From Amycolatopsis sp. cg9 (GTDB lineage: Bacteria; Actinomycetota; Actinomycetes; Mycobacteriales; Pseudonocardiaceae), in contig NZ_CP166850.1 in the NCBI RefSeq assembly GCF_041346945.1, forward strand, positions 1,922,001 to 1,986,000: 64,000 nt of DNA, read 5' to 3'. A model generated the notes under the pieces. That model saw only the letters and a program-made list of their open reading frames with translations. It searched no databases and was not told the DNA's origin. The position numbers and the translations under genes are program-made. This document shows positions 57,693 to 64,000 of this stretch, one piece after another; position 1 is the stretch's first letter, and every line of letters begins with the position of its first letter.

Positions 57693-58790
57693 GTGGCGAT
57701 GGCGGGCACGGAAGAGGACTCGCGGCGCGGGCTTTCGCGCCGCGAGTGGGTGTCGATCGGCGGGATGGCGGGGTTCATCCTGCTGCTCAACGTCGTGGGC
57801 TGGGTGGTGCTGGCGGTCTTCGTCGCACCCCGGCACTACGCGCTCGGCGCGTCCGGTGTGTTCGGGATCGGGCTGGGCGTCACGGCGTTCACGCTCGGCA
57901 TGCGGCACGCCTTCGACGCCGACCACATCGCCGCGATCGACAACACCACCCGCAAGCTGATGGCCGACGGCCAGCGGCCGCTCTCGGTCGGGTTCTGGTT
58001 CTCCCTCGGGCACTCGACGATCGTCTTCGCGCTGTGCCTGCTGCTCTCCCTCGGTGTCCGCGCGCTCGCCGGGCAGGTCGAGGACGACTCGTCGGCGTTG
58101 CACGACGCGACCGGCATCATCGGGACGTCGGTGTCCGGCGTCTTCCTGTACGTGATCGCGATCCTCAACCTCGTGGTGCTGATCGGCATCCTGCGGGTGT
58201 TCAAGCGGATGCGCCACGGCGAGTTCGACGAGGCCGCGCTGGAACACCAGCTGAACAACCGCGGGGTGATGAACCGGCTGCTGGGCGGCGCGACGAAGTC
58301 CGTGCGCAAGCCGTGGCACATCTACCCCGTCGGCGTGCTGTTCGGCCTCGGCTTCGACACCGCGACCGAGATCGGCCTGCTGGTGCTCGCCGCCGGCGCC
58401 GCCACGTTCGCCCTGCCCTGGTACGCGATCCTCGTGCTGCCGATCCTGTTCGCCGCCGGGATGAGCCTGTTCGACACCGTGGACGGCTGCTTCATGAACT
58501 TCGCCTACGGCTGGGCGTTCGCGAAGCCGGTGCGCAAGATCTTCTACAACATCACGGTGACGACGCTGTCGGTCGCGGTCGCGTTCGTCATCGGGACCAT
58601 CGAGCTGGTGTCGATCCTCGCCGAGAAGCTGGACATCACCTCGGGGCCGCTGGCCGCGATCGCGTCGGTGGACCTGGACTACGTCGGGTTCGGGATCGTG
58701 GGCTTGTTCGTGCTGACGTGGGTCATCGCGCTGGCGGTGTGGCGGTTCGGGCGGATCGAAGAGAAGTGGTCCGCGAAGCTGAGCGGGTGA
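57693..58790 (+). CDS. NiCoT-family nickel/cobalt permease
   Basis: 365 residues, 8 membrane helices. The NiCoT signature in helix II, 'GMRHAFDADHIAAIDNTTRKL', and 'GFWFSLGHSTIVF', 'LFGLGFDTATEIGLLV' are all present (HoxN/NixA group). Whether it prefers Ni or Co cannot be read from sequence. No nickel enzyme or cobalamin gene and no riboswitch is nearby. Its last 68 bp overlap the convergent MFS gene. Confidence 0.9.
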   Translation: MAMAGTEEDSRRGLSRREWVSIGGMAGFILLLNVVGWVVLAVFVAPRHYALGASGVFGIGLGVTAFTLGMRHAFDADHIAAIDNTTRKLMADGQRPLSVGFWFSLGHSTIVFALCLLLSLGVRALAGQVEDDSSALHDATGIIGTSVSGVFLYVIAILNLVVLIGILRVFKRMRHGEFDEAALEHQLNNRGVMNRLLGGATKSVRKPWHIYPVGVLFGLGFDTATEIGLLVLAAGAATFALPWYAILVLPILFAAGMSLFDTVDGCFMNFAYGWAFAKPVRKIFYNITVTTLSVAVAFVIGTIELVSILAEKLDITSGPLAAIASVDLDYVGFGIVGLFVLTWVIALAVWRFGRIEEKWSAKLSG

Positions 58791-59919
58791 CGCACAAGGC
58801 GAGCGCGGCGACGGCGGCGAGCGCGCCGGCCGGGCCGACCCACGCCGGGCCCGCGGCGGCGAGGACGACCCCGCCGAGCGCCGAGCCGAGCGCGCCGCCG
58901 ACGTAGATCGCCGAACCGTTCACGCCGAGCGCGACGGTCGGAACGTCCGGCGCGATCGTGAAGAGCCGGTGCTGCTGCGGCACCATCAGCATCCCGCCGA
59001 AGGCCCCGGCGAACACCGCGAACAGCAGCGCACCGGGCAAGGACAGCACGGCGAGGTCGACGACCCCGAGCACCACCGCCGTGCCGGCCAGGGAAAGCGC
59101 GCGGACCCGCGCCGGGCCGAGGCGGTCGGTGGCGTGGCCGGTGAACGTCGTCCCGGCGAGCTGGCCGGCCCCGAACCCGACGAGCACCCACGACAGCACG
59201 GCGCCGCTCGCCACCGGCGCGACCAGCACCGGCAGGTAGACGAACACGGTGAACCCGGCGAGGGTGCCGAGGACCGTCACGAGCAGGACGCGGGCGACCG
59301 CGGGCCGCACGACGACGGCGAGCCGCTCGCGCAGCCCGGCCGCGGGTACGCGGACCTCGGGGATGACCGGGATCAGCACCGCGACGACGACCGCGACCAC
59401 CCCGATCCCCCACATCACCGCGCGCCAGCCGAACCACTGCCCGGCGAGCACGCCGATCGGGACGCCGAGCACCATCGAGACGCTCATCCCGGCGGCGACC
59501 GTGGACAGCGCCCGCCCCCGGCGTTCTCCGGACGAGAGCGCCCCGGCGAGGACGTAGGCGTTCGACTGGAACGCGGCCGCGCCGATCGCGGCGAGCACCC
59601 GCGCGAGGGCGACCACGGCGAACGAGGTGCCGAGCGCCTGCCCGGCCATGCCGACGGTGAACAGCGCCATGCCGCCGGCCAGCACCCACCGGCGGTCCCA
59701 GGTGCCGGTGAACGCGGCGATGAGCGGGGACGCGACCGCGTACGTGAGGGCGAAGACGGTGGCGAGCTGACCCGCGACGGACTCCGTCACGTGCAGGTCG
59801 GCGGCGATGACGGGTAGCAGGCCGTTGAGCACGAACCCGTCGGTGCCCACGGTGAACGTGCCCACCGCGAGGACGAGCAGGACCCCCAGCCGATCATTAG
59901 ATGATCGTCGAATCGTCAT
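58723..59919 (-). CDS. MFS transporter, DHA1 family (AraJ/arabinose-efflux-like)
   Basis: 398 residues, 12 helices. 'GTDGFVLNGLLPVIAADLHV' in helix 1, 'TGTWDRRWVLAGGMALF' as motif A, and 'SMVLGVPIGVLAGQWFGWR' as motif C. Divergent from the ArsR-type regulator 61 bp away, with operator-like dyads in and next to its start, so probably repressed by it. Drug or sugar efflux is likely, but the substrate is unknown. Confidence 0.87.
   Translation of the reverse strand: MTIRRSSNDRLGVLLVLAVGTFTVGTDGFVLNGLLPVIAADLHVTESVAGQLATVFALTYAVASPLIAAFTGTWDRRWVLAGGMALFTVGMAGQALGTSFAVVALARVLAAIGAAAFQSNAYVLAGALSSGERRGRALSTVAAGMSVSMVLGVPIGVLAGQWFGWRAVMWGIGVVAVVVAVLIPVIPEVRVPAAGLRERLAVVVRPAVARVLLVTVLGTLAGFTVFVYLPVLVAPVASGAVLSWVLVGFGAGQLAGTTFTGHATDRLGPARVRALSLAGTAVVLGVVDLAVLSLPGALLFAVFAGAFGGMLMVPQQHRLFTIAPDVPTVALGVNGSAIYVGGALGSALGGVVLAAAGPAWVGPAGALAAVAALALCVTRSASRTTSLRSARTATPPAR
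59891..59907. promoter_or_regulatory. Operator-like dyad inside the MFS start
   Basis: CGATCAT-TAG-ATGATCG, a perfect inverted repeat within the first codons of the MFS gene. Shares its GATC half-site core with the dyad at 59944-59961. Confidence 0.5.
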
Positions 59920-59943
59920 GCGGCCATGATGGAGATACACTTC

Positions 59944-59961
59944 GATCGTTGTCAAACGATC
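59944..59961. promoter_or_regulatory. Operator-like dyad between the MFS and ArsR genes
   Basis: GATCGTT-GTCA-AACGATC, a perfect 7-bp inverted repeat, 20 bp ahead of the regulator start. A likely binding site for the ArsR-type protein. Confidence 0.6.
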
Positions 59962-59980
59962 CAAGTGTTGGGAGACCGTG

Positions 59981-60286
59981 GTGGCCCGGACGCTGCCCCA
60001 GCCGGCGCGCGAAGCGATCGAGATCGTGACGGTGCTGCAGGCCCTGGCCGATCCGGTGCGCCTGGAAGTCCTCCGCGAGCTGGCGAAGATGACCGAGCCG
60101 CGAAGCTGCTCGCTCGAGGAGTACGACGTCGACATCACGGCGGCGACGCTGTCGCACCACTGGCGCGTACTTCGCGAAGCCGGGTTGACGACGACGTTCG
60201 TCGAGGGACGGCGGCGCTGGGTCGAACTACGGCGCGACGATCTGCAGGCGCGGTTCCCCGGCCTGCTCGACGCCGTGCTGGCTTAA
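59981..60286 (+). CDS. ArsR-family winged-helix regulator
   Basis: 101 residues. The winged helix covers nearly the whole protein: 'VLQALADPVRLEVLRELAKM', recognition helix 'DITAATLSHHWRVLREAGLT', wing 'TTFVEGRRRWVELRR'. No CxC or other metal motif, so it senses something other than arsenic. Two GTG codons stand in a row; the second, at 59981, has the better spacing (6 bases) to GGGAG. Its 3' end overlaps the convergent Fic-like gene by 4 bp. Confidence 0.85.
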   Translation: MARTLPQPAREAIEIVTVLQALADPVRLEVLRELAKMTEPRSCSLEEYDVDITAATLSHHWRVLREAGLTTTFVEGRRRWVELRRDDLQARFPGLLDAVLA

Positions 60287-61005
60287 GAAGCCGCGTCCGA
60301 GATGCTCTTCGCCTCGCGTGCGCCCGCTTCGAACGCTTCGCAGTTGAAGAGCAGCCACTCGCGCACGCCTTCGGGCTTCCCGCTCGCGAACCCCTCGGCC
60401 GCTTCGAGATAACGCGGCACCCGGCGGAAGAACGCGACTTCGGGAACGCTCAGTGCCTTGGGGTCGAGGCCCGTCGCGATCATCGTCAGCCTCGCCGCGG
60501 CGCGGGCCACGATGCCGTCCGCGCTGCCGAACGGCTTGAGCGCCAACAGTTCCCCGTGCACCACGGCCGTCAGGACCGGGCCCGGTGCGGCCGTCGCGCC
60601 CGTCACGAGCTGGGCCAGCAGCTCCAGGCGGCCGCCGCCGGAATGCGGGCGCCCCAACGCGTCCAGGTCGTCGACGAGGTCCGCCGCGGCGAGGACGTGC
60701 AGGCGTGCCAACGCTTGCAGCGGCGCGCGGCGCCACGTCGGGAGCAGCGACTCCACCGTCTCCGCGACGCGCAGGGCGCCGGCCAGCACCGGGTCGGAAA
60801 CCGCGCCGTCGGCCGGAAGTTCCGGGTTGGCGCCTTCGATCCCGGCCGACGCGCGCGCCGCGCGGACCGACGCTTCGGCCGCGGTCGCCGCGCCGCCGCG
60901 GAGGTTGGCCGGGAGGCGGTGCACCTTGAACACGGCGTCCTGCGCGGACTTCGCGGCCGCGGCGACGCCTTCGAGGTCGAGGAGGGGCTTGAGCGGATCA
61001 GGCAT
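60283..61005 (-). CDS. Fic-like protein with altered active motif
   Basis: 240 residues. Resembles an actinobacterial Fic-family group often annotated as oxidoreductase: 'AEASVRAARASAGIEGAN' is an inhibition-helix-like segment and 'AVVHGELLALKPFGSADGIVARAAARL' takes the place of the Fic motif HPFxDGNGRxxR. Lys replaces the catalytic His and the GNGR box reads ADGIVAR, so AMP transfer is unlikely. Its ATG lies 8 bp inside the end of the phosphoribosyltransferase gene, so the two are co-transcribed. Confidence 0.7.
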   Translation of the reverse strand: MPDPLKPLLDLEGVAAAAKSAQDAVFKVHRLPANLRGGAATAAEASVRAARASAGIEGANPELPADGAVSDPVLAGALRVAETVESLLPTWRRAPLQALARLHVLAAADLVDDLDALGRPHSGGGRLELLAQLVTGATAAPGPVLTAVVHGELLALKPFGSADGIVARAAARLTMIATGLDPKALSVPEVAFFRRVPRYLEAAEGFASGKPEGVREWLLFNCEAFEAGAREAKSISDAAS

Positions 61006-61495
61006 CGAGGACCTGGCCTTCGCGGGCGACCACGGGCGGCAGCACCGACCACGGGAAGTTGATCCAGCGGTCGGTGTGCCGCCAGACGTACTCGCACTTG
61101 ACCGTCGAGTGCGGCTTCTCGTAGACGACGGCCGAGCGCACCTCGGCGACGTGCTCGACGCAGAAGTCGCGGACGAGCTTGAGGGTGGCGCCGGTGTCGG
61201 CGACGTCGTCGGCGATCAGCACCTTCTTGCTCGTCAGGTCGACGACGTTGGGCACCGGCGGCAGCATCACCGGCAGGTCGAGGCGCTGGTCGACGCCGGT
61301 GTAGAACTCGACGTTCATCACGTGCAGGTTCTTCACGTCGAGCGCGTAGCCGAGCGCGCCGGCGACGAAGAGGCCGCCACGGGCGATGGACAGGATGAGG
61401 TCCGGCGCGAAGCCGTCGTCGGCGATGGTGTGAGCCAGTTCACGGCTCGCGGTGCCGAACAGCTCCCAGCTCAGCTCTTCGCGCTCTTCGGCCAT
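60998..61495 (-). CDS. Phosphoribosyltransferase
   Basis: 165 residues. Type I PRTase with the PRPP loop 'KVLIADDVADTGATLKLV' at about 95-112 and 'LILSIARGGLFVAGAL' as the pyrophosphate loop. Compact, like xanthine-guanine enzymes (gpt-like), but a hypoxanthine PRTase is already present at 1381-1932. The base is not known. ATG at 61495; overlaps the Fic-like gene. Confidence 0.85.
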   Translation of the reverse strand: MAEEREELSWELFGTASRELAHTIADDGFAPDLILSIARGGLFVAGALGYALDVKNLHVMNVEFYTGVDQRLDLPVMLPPVPNVVDLTSKKVLIADDVADTGATLKLVRDFCVEHVAEVRSAVVYEKPHSTVKCEYVWRHTDRWINFPWSVLPPVVAREGQVLDA

Positions 61496-61595
61496 CGATC
61501 TCGCCCTTCGTCGTGGTCAGCCGAGCATAGGCAACGCCAAAGTGGCCTGTGAAAATGCTTGGAAATTGGCTATCCGAGACAGCCATTGCCGGCCG

Positions 61596-61607
61596 TACGG
61601 TGATCAC
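61596..61607 (+). promoter_or_regulatory. Leaderless -10 of the acetyltransferase gene
   Basis: TACGGT (61596-61601), six bases, then GTG at 61608, with no ribosome-binding site. Supports that start. Confidence 0.5.
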
Positions 61608-62210
61608 GTGAGCGACTGGAACACGCGACCGACCCTGGCCGGCGAGCACGTCCGCCTGGAGCCGCTGACGTCCGAGCACGCGAAGGGCTTGCTCGAGGCG
61701 GGCACCGACCCGGGCATCTGGGCGTGGCTGAGCATCCGGCAGCCGGGGGATCTTCCGGCGGCGGAGCGGCTGGTCGAGCAGGCCCTCGCCGACCCCGCGC
61801 GGCGCCCGTTCGCGCAGATCGACGTCGCGTCCGGCCGCGTCGCCGGGACGACGTCCTACTACCAGGTCGTCGAGCAGCACCGGATCCTCTCGATCGGGCA
61901 CACCTGGATCGGCGCGGACTGGCAGCGCACCGGGCTGAACACCGAGTCGAAGCTGCTGCTGCTCCAGCACGCGTTCGAAACCCTTGGCGCACAACGGGTC
62001 GCGTGGGAGACCGACATCCGCAACCTCCGCTCGCAACGCGCCATCGAGCGCCTTGGCGCGCTTCGCGAAGGTGTCCTGCGGGCGCACCGGATCCGGCCGG
62101 ACGGCTCGTCGCGCGACACCGTCACCTATTCGATGCTGGCGCCGGAGTGGCCCGCGGCCAAGGCCCGGCTGAACGAACGCTTAGTCACCGCGGCTCGCCT
62201 GCCTCGGTGA
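61608..62210 (+). CDS. GNAT-family N-acetyltransferase, RimJ/RimL-like
   Basis: 200 residues. The RimJ/RimL-type GNAT layout: 'LAGEHVRLEPLTSEHAKGLLEA' at the start, 'IGHTWIGADWQRTGLNTESKLLLLQHAFETLGAQRVAWETDIRNLRSQRAIERLGALREGV' with the acetyl-CoA loop (here Q-R-T-G) and the conserved 'N-x-x-S-x-x-A-I-E-R-L-G' end. Protein N-terminal or small-molecule acetylation; the target is unknown. Confidence 0.87.
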   Translation: MSDWNTRPTLAGEHVRLEPLTSEHAKGLLEAGTDPGIWAWLSIRQPGDLPAAERLVEQALADPARRPFAQIDVASGRVAGTTSYYQVVEQHRILSIGHTWIGADWQRTGLNTESKLLLLQHAFETLGAQRVAWETDIRNLRSQRAIERLGALREGVLRAHRIRPDGSSRDTVTYSMLAPEWPAAKARLNERLVTAARLPR

Positions 62211-62258
62211 AACGGCGGGGCAACGTGGGTGCAACCTTTTACAAGGCGGACTAACGTC

Positions 62259-62275
62259 GCTAGCGTGCCGCTAGC
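62259..62275. promoter_or_regulatory. Inverted repeat upstream of acs
   Basis: GCTAGCG-TGC-CGCTAGC, a perfect dyad 36 bp before the acs start and overlapping the likely promoter region. Possible operator; the regulator is unknown. Confidence 0.5.
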
Positions 62276-62310
62276 CGTCGTTTCGGCGCACTACAGGAGG
62301 CCTTGCAACC

Positions 62311-64000
62311 ATGACCGAGCAGTCCCCAGCACTGGACAACCTGCTCACCGAGAGCCGCACCTTCCCGCCCAGCGACGAATTCGCTGGCCAGGCCAACGCG
62401 CAGGCCGATCTCTACGCCGAGGCGGACGCCGATCGCGAAGCGTTCTGGGCCAAGCAGGCCGAGCGGCTCACGTGGGACACGAAGTGGACCACGGTACTGG
62501 ACTGGACCAATGCGCCGTTCGCGAAGTGGTTCGTCGGCGGCAAGCTGAACGTCGCCTACAACTGCGTCGACCGGCACGTCGAGTCCGGCCACGGCGAGCA
62601 GGTCGCGATCCACTGGGTCGGCGAGCCGGGTGACACCCGGGACATCACCTACGCCGAGCTGAAGACCGAGGTTTCCAAGGCCGCCAACGCACTCGCGTCG
62701 CTGGGCGTGACCGCCGGCGACGTCGTGGCGATCCAGCTGCAGATGGTCCCCGAGGCCATCTTCGCGATGCTCGCGTGCGCCCGGATCGGCGCGCTGCACA
62801 ACGTCGTCTTCGGCGGCTTCTCCCCGACCGCGCTGCGGGCCCGCGTCGACGACGCCGCCGCGAAGGTCGTGATCACCTCCGACGGCCAGTTCCGCCGCGG
62901 CAAGGCCGCGCCGATGAAGGCCAATGTCGACGAAGCGCTCGAAGGCGCCGAGACGGTCGAGAAGGTCATCGTCGTCAAGCGCACCGGCGAGAAGCTCGAG
63001 GGCGACGTGCCGTGGACCGACGGCCGCGACCTCTGGTGGCACGAGCTCGTCGACGGACAGTCCGAAGAGCACACTCCCGAAGCCTTCGACAGCGAGCACC
63101 CGCTGTTCATCCTCTACACGTCCGGGACGACCGGGAAGCCGAAGGGCATCCTGCACACTTCGGGCGGCTACCTGACGCAGACGGCGTACACGCACCACAA
63201 CGTCTTCGACCACAAGGCCGGCGAGGACGTCTACTGGTGCACCGCCGACATCGGCTGGATCACCGGCCACAGCTACATCGTCTACGGCCCGCTCGCCAAC
63301 CGCGTCACGCAGGTCGTCTACGAAGGCACGCCGAACACCCCGCACGAGGGACGGCACTGGGAGATCGTCCAGAAGTACAAGGTCTCCCTCTACTACACCG
63401 CGCCGACGCTGATCCGCACCTTCATGAAGTGGGGCGCGGAAATCCCGGAGAAGTACGACCTGTCGTCGCTGCGCGTGCTGGGTTCGGTCGGCGAGCCGAT
63501 CAACCCCGAGGCGTGGATCTGGTACCGCGAGAACATCGGCGCGGGCAAGGCCCCGATCGTCGACACGTGGTGGCAGACCGAAACGGGCGCGATCATGATC
63601 TCGCCGCTGCCGGGCGTCACCTCGACGAAGCCGGGCTCGGCGCAGAAGGCGCTGCCGGGCATCTCCGCGAAGGTCGTCGACGACACCGGCACCGAGGTCG
63701 CGCACGGCGGCGGCGGGTACCTGGTGCTCGACAAGCCGTGGCCGTCGATGCTGCGCGGGGTCTGGGGCGACGAAGAGCGCTTCAAGGACACCTACTGGTC
63801 GCGGTTCAAGGACCAGGGCTTCTACTTCGCCGGCGACGGCGCGAAGTACGACAACGACGGTGACGTCTGGCTGCTGGGCCGCGTCGACGACGTGATGAAC
63901 GTGTCCGGCCACCGCATCTCGACGACCGAGGTCGAGTCGGCGCTCGTTTCGCACCCGACGGTGGCCGAGGCCGCGGTCGTCGGCGCGACCGACCCGACGA
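62311..64000 (+). CDS. acs: Acetyl-CoA synthetase, 3' end beyond the window
   Basis: 563 residues visible of about 650. Makes acetyl-CoA from acetate, ATP and CoA. N-terminal 'FWAKQAERLTWDTKW', P-loop 'ILYTSGTTGKPKGI', 'YWCTADIGWITGHSY', 'DTWWQTETGAIMISPLPG', and the hinge 'GRVDDVMNVSGHRIST' are all in place. The acetylation-site Lys near the C-terminus is beyond the window. ATG at 62311 with AGGAGG 10 bases upstream. Corresponds to Rv3667 in M. tuberculosis. Confidence 0.96.
   Translation, partial: MTEQSPALDNLLTESRTFPPSDEFAGQANAQADLYAEADADREAFWAKQAERLTWDTKWTTVLDWTNAPFAKWFVGGKLNVAYNCVDRHVESGHGEQVAIHWVGEPGDTRDITYAELKTEVSKAANALASLGVTAGDVVAIQLQMVPEAIFAMLACARIGALHNVVFGGFSPTALRARVDDAAAKVVITSDGQFRRGKAAPMKANVDEALEGAETVEKVIVVKRTGEKLEGDVPWTDGRDLWWHELVDGQSEEHTPEAFDSEHPLFILYTSGTTGKPKGILHTSGGYLTQTAYTHHNVFDHKAGEDVYWCTADIGWITGHSYIVYGPLANRVTQVVYEGTPNTPHEGRHWEIVQKYKVSLYYTAPTLIRTFMKWGAEIPEKYDLSSLRVLGSVGEPINPEAWIWYRENIGAGKAPIVDTWWQTETGAIMISPLPGVTSTKPGSAQKALPGISAKVVDDTGTEVAHGGGGYLVLDKPWPSMLRGVWGDEERFKDTYWSRFKDQGFYFAGDGAKYDNDGDVWLLGRVDDVMNVSGHRISTTEVESALVSHPTVAEAAVVGATDPT

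Noticed and set aside
1..64000. CRISPR arrays, rRNA genes, secondary-metabolite clusters
   Set aside because: No regularly spaced direct repeats with unique spacers, no rRNA sequence, and no polyketide or peptide synthetase domains were seen; the only tandem repeat (47160-47493) has irregular, degenerate units.

Overview
High-GC actinobacterial chromosome of the family Pseudonocardiaceae, most likely Amycolatopsis or a close relative (inferred from about 70% GC, many GTG and leaderless starts, an MFS/thymidylate-kinase-like fusion, a LAXTG surface protein and a tad pilus locus). Much of the backbone follows the Mycobacterium tuberculosis order Rv3644c-Rv3661: holB, topA, an Rv3647c-like gene, a DUF1998 helicase, the tad genes, ssd, a HAD phosphatase and then the Ms1/MTS2823 small-RNA locus.

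Layout. 1-6.3 kb: a PE/PPE-like pair, then hpt, tilS, a zinc metalloprotease and a PBP4-type carboxypeptidase, all leftward. 6.4-15.9 kb: ppa, an MFS exporter with an AsnC-type regulator, an inositol-phosphatase-like gene, glyA behind a ZTP riboswitch, a divergent L11 paralogue plus zinc-finger gene under a MerR-type promoter, a gamma-carbonic anhydrase, a secreted M14 carboxypeptidase, a TetR regulator and a Gre-like factor. 16.1-23.05 kb: a decayed integrative element in the 3' end of tRNA-Thr(CGT). It carries a TIR-domain gene, a membrane coiled-coil gene, a truncated integrase fused to a broken dehydrogenase, an IS5-family insertion, an XRE/ImmA pair and a DUF1883 gene. 23.1-29 kb: a LAYTG-anchored surface protein, holB, the MFS/TMPK-like fusion and a membrane protein. 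29.3-31.8 kb: three tandem paralogues, two of them under stacked LexA-box plus PafBC-type leaderless promoters. 31.8-43 kb: topA, a secreted serine protease, a lipoprotein, the membrane pyrophosphatase hppA, the helicase and a prim-pol domain protein. 43.5-50.5 kb: tad pilus genes, ssd, a HAD phosphatase and an Ms1-like RNA. 50.6-57.6 kb: a cell-wall recycling cluster (nagZ, namZ, amiE-like, murR-like, murQ). 57.7-64 kb: a nickel/cobalt permease, an ArsR/MFS pair, a Fic-like protein, a phosphoribosyltransferase, an acetyltransferase and acs, which runs off the window.

Strongest leads: (i) the DNA-damage-type promoters of identical geometry on the paralogue cluster, with a weaker match on the DUF1998 helicase; (ii) the MerR-type promoter in front of an L11 paralogue that has lost the prolines contacted by thiopeptides; (iii) the TIR/DUF1883-bearing element; (iv) the probable Ms1 RNA; (v) the thymidylate-kinase-like domain that has lost its P-loop. 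All functional statements are inferences from sequence; no searches were run.
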